This document shows, one piece after another, positions 6,747 through 8,364 of a DNA stretch of 8,364 nt. The notes below the pieces were generated by a model. The model did not search any database, was not told the DNA's origin, and saw only the letters and a list, made by a program, of their open reading frames with translations. Both the position numbers and the translations under genes were made by a program. Every line of letters begins with the position of its first letter. Within the stretch, counting starts at the first letter, position 1. The stretch is from Flectobacillus sp. (GTDB taxonomy: Bacteria; Bacteroidota; Bacteroidia; Cytophagales; Spirosomataceae), in assembly GCA_029865665.1 (NCBI GenBank), contig JARXAV010000295.1, positions 1 to 8,364 of the forward strand, in the 5' to 3' direction.

Positions 6747-7529
6747 ATGAAAAAGCAACAACTGTATTATTTATTGCTCATGGTGATTGGCTTTCTAAGC
6801 TGTTCGAGCAAAGACAAATATGAAAATTCTAAGGTCGAGCCAAATACGTGTTCGATGATTTTTATTGACAAATCGGTTAGCGTAAATGTTAACAAAGCAT
6901 TTGTAAATGAAAAATACACGAAAGTCATTAATCAATTAATTGATGACAATATCAAGGCAAAAGGCGACAAAATTGAAGTTTATTTTGTTCATGAAAATAC
7001 CGCTAAAGGAAAAGCCACAGAAATGGTATGTCGCTCAGAAATGGAACAAATTGAAGGAGCTAGTACCACTGACTCCGAAGCCATTGCAACTGAGTTTAAC
7101 AGGTCTTTACAACGTGAACGAAGCATCTATAAAAAAATGGTGCTAACGCAACTATCCACTCAAAATACATCTTCAAGTAAAAATAGCACAGACATAACGG
7201 CTGCACTGCCACTTATTGATCAACAAATTGCCAAGGGTTATAACGTGAAAGCGTATTTTTTATCGGATATGGTGGAAAGTATGCAAAAGCCCAATCGTAG
7301 AGATTTTCATCGTAATCCTCCAACGGATGATGCCGCAGCCGTGGGTTGGGCTAGAGAAGATGTTATGGCACTAAAGCCACTATTACCCAACATTACAACA
7401 GCTACTATTTTTATTGCCAAACCTTTTGAGCCGACGGCTTCTTCAAGAAAAAATAACCCTGCGGTTTCTTCTTATTGGCAGCGTTTATTTATGGAACTAG
7501 GTATCACGAATGAAGTGGTAGAATTATAA
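6747..7529 (+). CDS. Putative lipoprotein with von Willebrand A-like (MIDAS) domain
   Basis: A 260-residue predicted lipoprotein of unknown function. The N-terminus MKKQQLYYLLLMVIGFLSC followed by SSKDK is a lipoprotein signal with Cys19 as the lipidated residue. The body resembles a von Willebrand A / Rossmann-like domain: the beta-strand CSMIFID leads into DKSVS (Asp41, Ser43, Ser45), matching the DxSxS metal-ion-dependent adhesion motif. A Thr in NSTDITAALPLI (Thr148) and an Asp in AYFLSDMVES (Asp174) complete the usual five-residue metal site, with helix and strand order as expected. The insert at about 88-146 is long, charged and Ser/Thr-rich. Such domains bind Mg2+ and mediate protein-protein contacts, so a surface or periplasmic scaffolding role is plausible. 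No partner is visible: it is followed by a convergent rodA gene. Start at 6747 is supported by the lipoprotein signal; an ATG at 6734 stops after two codons. Confidence 0.8.
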   Translation: MKKQQLYYLLLMVIGFLSCSSKDKYENSKVEPNTCSMIFIDKSVSVNVNKAFVNEKYTKVINQLIDDNIKAKGDKIEVYFVHENTAKGKATEMVCRSEMEQIEGASTTDSEAIATEFNRSLQRERSIYKKMVLTQLSTQNTSSSKNSTDITAALPLIDQQIAKGYNVKAYFLSDMVESMQKPNRRDFHRNPPTDDAAAVGWAREDVMALKPLLPNITTATIFIAKPFEPTASSRKNNPAVSSYWQRLFMELGITNEVVEL

Positions 7530-7546
7530 TAAAAAGCGTATCATGT

Positions 7547-7585
7547 AAAAATCCCTAACGAGAGACTACTCGTTAGGGATTTTTT
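7547..7585. terminator. Bidirectional intrinsic terminator between convergent lipoprotein and rodA genes
   Basis: AAAAATCCCTAACGAG (7547-7562) pairs perfectly over 16 bases with CTCGTTAGGGATTTTT (7569-7584), with the 6-base loop AGACTA. The T-run on the right ends plus-strand transcripts from the lipoprotein gene, and the A-run on the left becomes a U-run for minus-strand rodA transcripts. It lies 17 bases after the first stop codon and 18 bases past the rodA stop codon. Confidence 0.93.
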
Positions 7586-7602
7586 GTATTATAAAACACT
7601 CA

Positions 7603-8364
7603 TTACCAGCGAGCAAGCATCTCTGAACGATGAGCATCTAATTTCAAGAAAATAAATAACAATATAGAAAAAGACCATAATGAAGACCCACCATAACTAA
7701 AGAACGGTAGCGGAATACCGATTACTGGCATTAGACCGATGGTCATTCCTATATTAACCAGAAAGTGAAAAAAGATGATGGAAACAACCCCATAACCATA
7801 GACTCGGGCAAAACGGTTCTTTTGCCGATTTGCCAAGAATGCGACTCGCAAAAGAAGCCCTAAAAATAAGCCAATAACTACAACACTTCCTAAAAACCCG
7901 TGTTCTTCGCCAACGGTACAAAAAATAAAGTCGGTACTTTGCTCAGGAACAAAGTCGAATTTAGTTTGCGTTCCTTGCAAAAATCCTTTGCCCACCAAAC
8001 CTCCAGAACCAATTGCGATTTTAGCTTGACGAACGTTATAACCTGTCTTTTTACTATCAAATTCTGGATCTACTAATACTTTAATACGATTGCGTTGGTG
8101 TTCTTGCAAAATGTGATTTACTGCCCAGTCAACCCCCGTAACAAATAAACCCATCACCATTGCAATTCCGATGATAGACATGATATTACGTGATTTTCGT
8201 TCATAGTGAGGCATCATCCAAACTACCAAGCCCGCCAAAACAGCCAAGCCAATATAGATTTCCCACTGCTCAAAAATTAAGGCTAAAACGAACAAAATAA
8301 TTACCGCCAGAAAAGAGGCTGGATAAAACCCAGGAAGCCCTTCTCGATATAACAAAATCAAGAA
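7603..8364 (-). CDS. rodA: Rod shape-determining protein RodA (peptidoglycan glycosyltransferase), N-terminus cut by window edge
   Basis: The C-terminal 253 residues of a SEDS-family integral membrane protein. RodA polymerises lipid II into glycan strands with its partner transpeptidase PBP2 in the elongation machinery. About six membrane segments are visible, among them FYPASFLAVIILFVLALIF, IMSIIGIAMVMGLFVTG and VVSIIFFHFLVNIGMTIGLM. The extracellular loop has GTQTKFDFVPEQSTDFIF, including the conserved Asp of the TDF motif (codon at 7930-7932), regarded as catalytic in the family. The FtsW/RodA/SpoVE signature is complete, from NIGMTIGLMPVIGIPLPFF to SYGGSSL. RodA rather than FtsW is favoured by the PEQ-TDFIF pattern and the GLVGKGFLQGTQT segment. 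The frame stays open to the right edge; a TTG at 8361 is only an internal Leu codon, so the true start lies outside. Other elongation genes such as mrdA or mreC would be expected upstream, out of view. A bidirectional hairpin follows the stop. Confidence 0.95.
   Translation of the reverse strand, partial: FLILLYREGLPGFYPASFLAVIILFVLALIFEQWEIYIGLAVLAGLVVWMMPHYERKSRNIMSIIGIAMVMGLFVTGVDWAVNHILQEHQRNRIKVLVDPEFDSKKTGYNVRQAKIAIGSGGLVGKGFLQGTQTKFDFVPEQSTDFIFCTVGEEHGFLGSVVVIGLFLGLLLRVAFLANRQKNRFARVYGYGVVSIIFFHFLVNIGMTIGLMPVIGIPLPFFSYGGSSLWSFSILLFIFLKLDAHRSEMLARW

Noticed and set aside
6940..7146. 68-codon plus-strand open frame
   Set aside because: It is a frame-shifted shadow inside the lipoprotein gene, whose own frame carries the lipoprotein signal and MIDAS motifs.
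1..8364. tRNA, rRNA, CRISPR array, insertion sequence or phage integration site
   Set aside because: No cloverleaf, regularly spaced repeat-spacer pattern, transposase or integrase motif, or paired terminal repeats were seen on either strand.

Overview
The window reads as a chromosomal segment of a Bacteroidota bacterium, most likely an environmental member of the order Cytophagales. The evidence is a SusC/RagA-type TonB-linked outer membrane protein, exported proteins whose signal peptides end in AQ or SQ, start codons preceded by A-rich sequence rather than Shine-Dalgarno motifs, TAnnTTTG-type promoter elements, low GC, and a RodA with the PEQSTDF form of the family motif. The genus is not determinable from sequence reading alone.

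Layout from left to right. Positions 1-2237 (minus) hold the N-terminal 745 residues of a SusC-family transporter whose C-terminus, and probably a SusD partner, lie beyond the left edge. A 911-base non-coding stretch (2238-3148) separates it from a divergent plus-strand gene for a GntR-type regulator carrying a LacI-like effector domain (3149-4168). The last 80 bases before that regulator carry a striking cluster of helically phased GCTATYC repeats and dyads that look like operators. Next on the plus strand come an exported dienelactone hydrolase-family protein (4257-5105) closed by a clear terminator, a 64-residue exported basic peptide ending in CGCPKH (5295-5489), an AraC-type regulator with an N-terminal cupin domain (5644-6513), and a lipoprotein with a complete MIDAS-type von Willebrand A metal site (6747-7529). 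A perfect 16-bp hairpin with an A-run on one side and a T-run on the other separates this from the convergent rodA gene (minus, 7603 to the right edge), whose N-terminal part is cut off.

Functional reading. The SusC transporter and divergent GntR/LacI-like regulator could form a nutrient-uptake unit in which the regulator senses a small ligand, but the long gap leaves that link as inference. The AraC regulator has its own upstream inverted-repeat pair, reaching its start codon, that suggests autoregulation. RodA is a housekeeping peptidoglycan polymerase. No mobile element, CRISPR array, RNA gene or obvious defence or biosynthetic system is visible. The most interesting material is regulatory DNA plus three poorly characterised exported proteins, not a clearly new multigene system.
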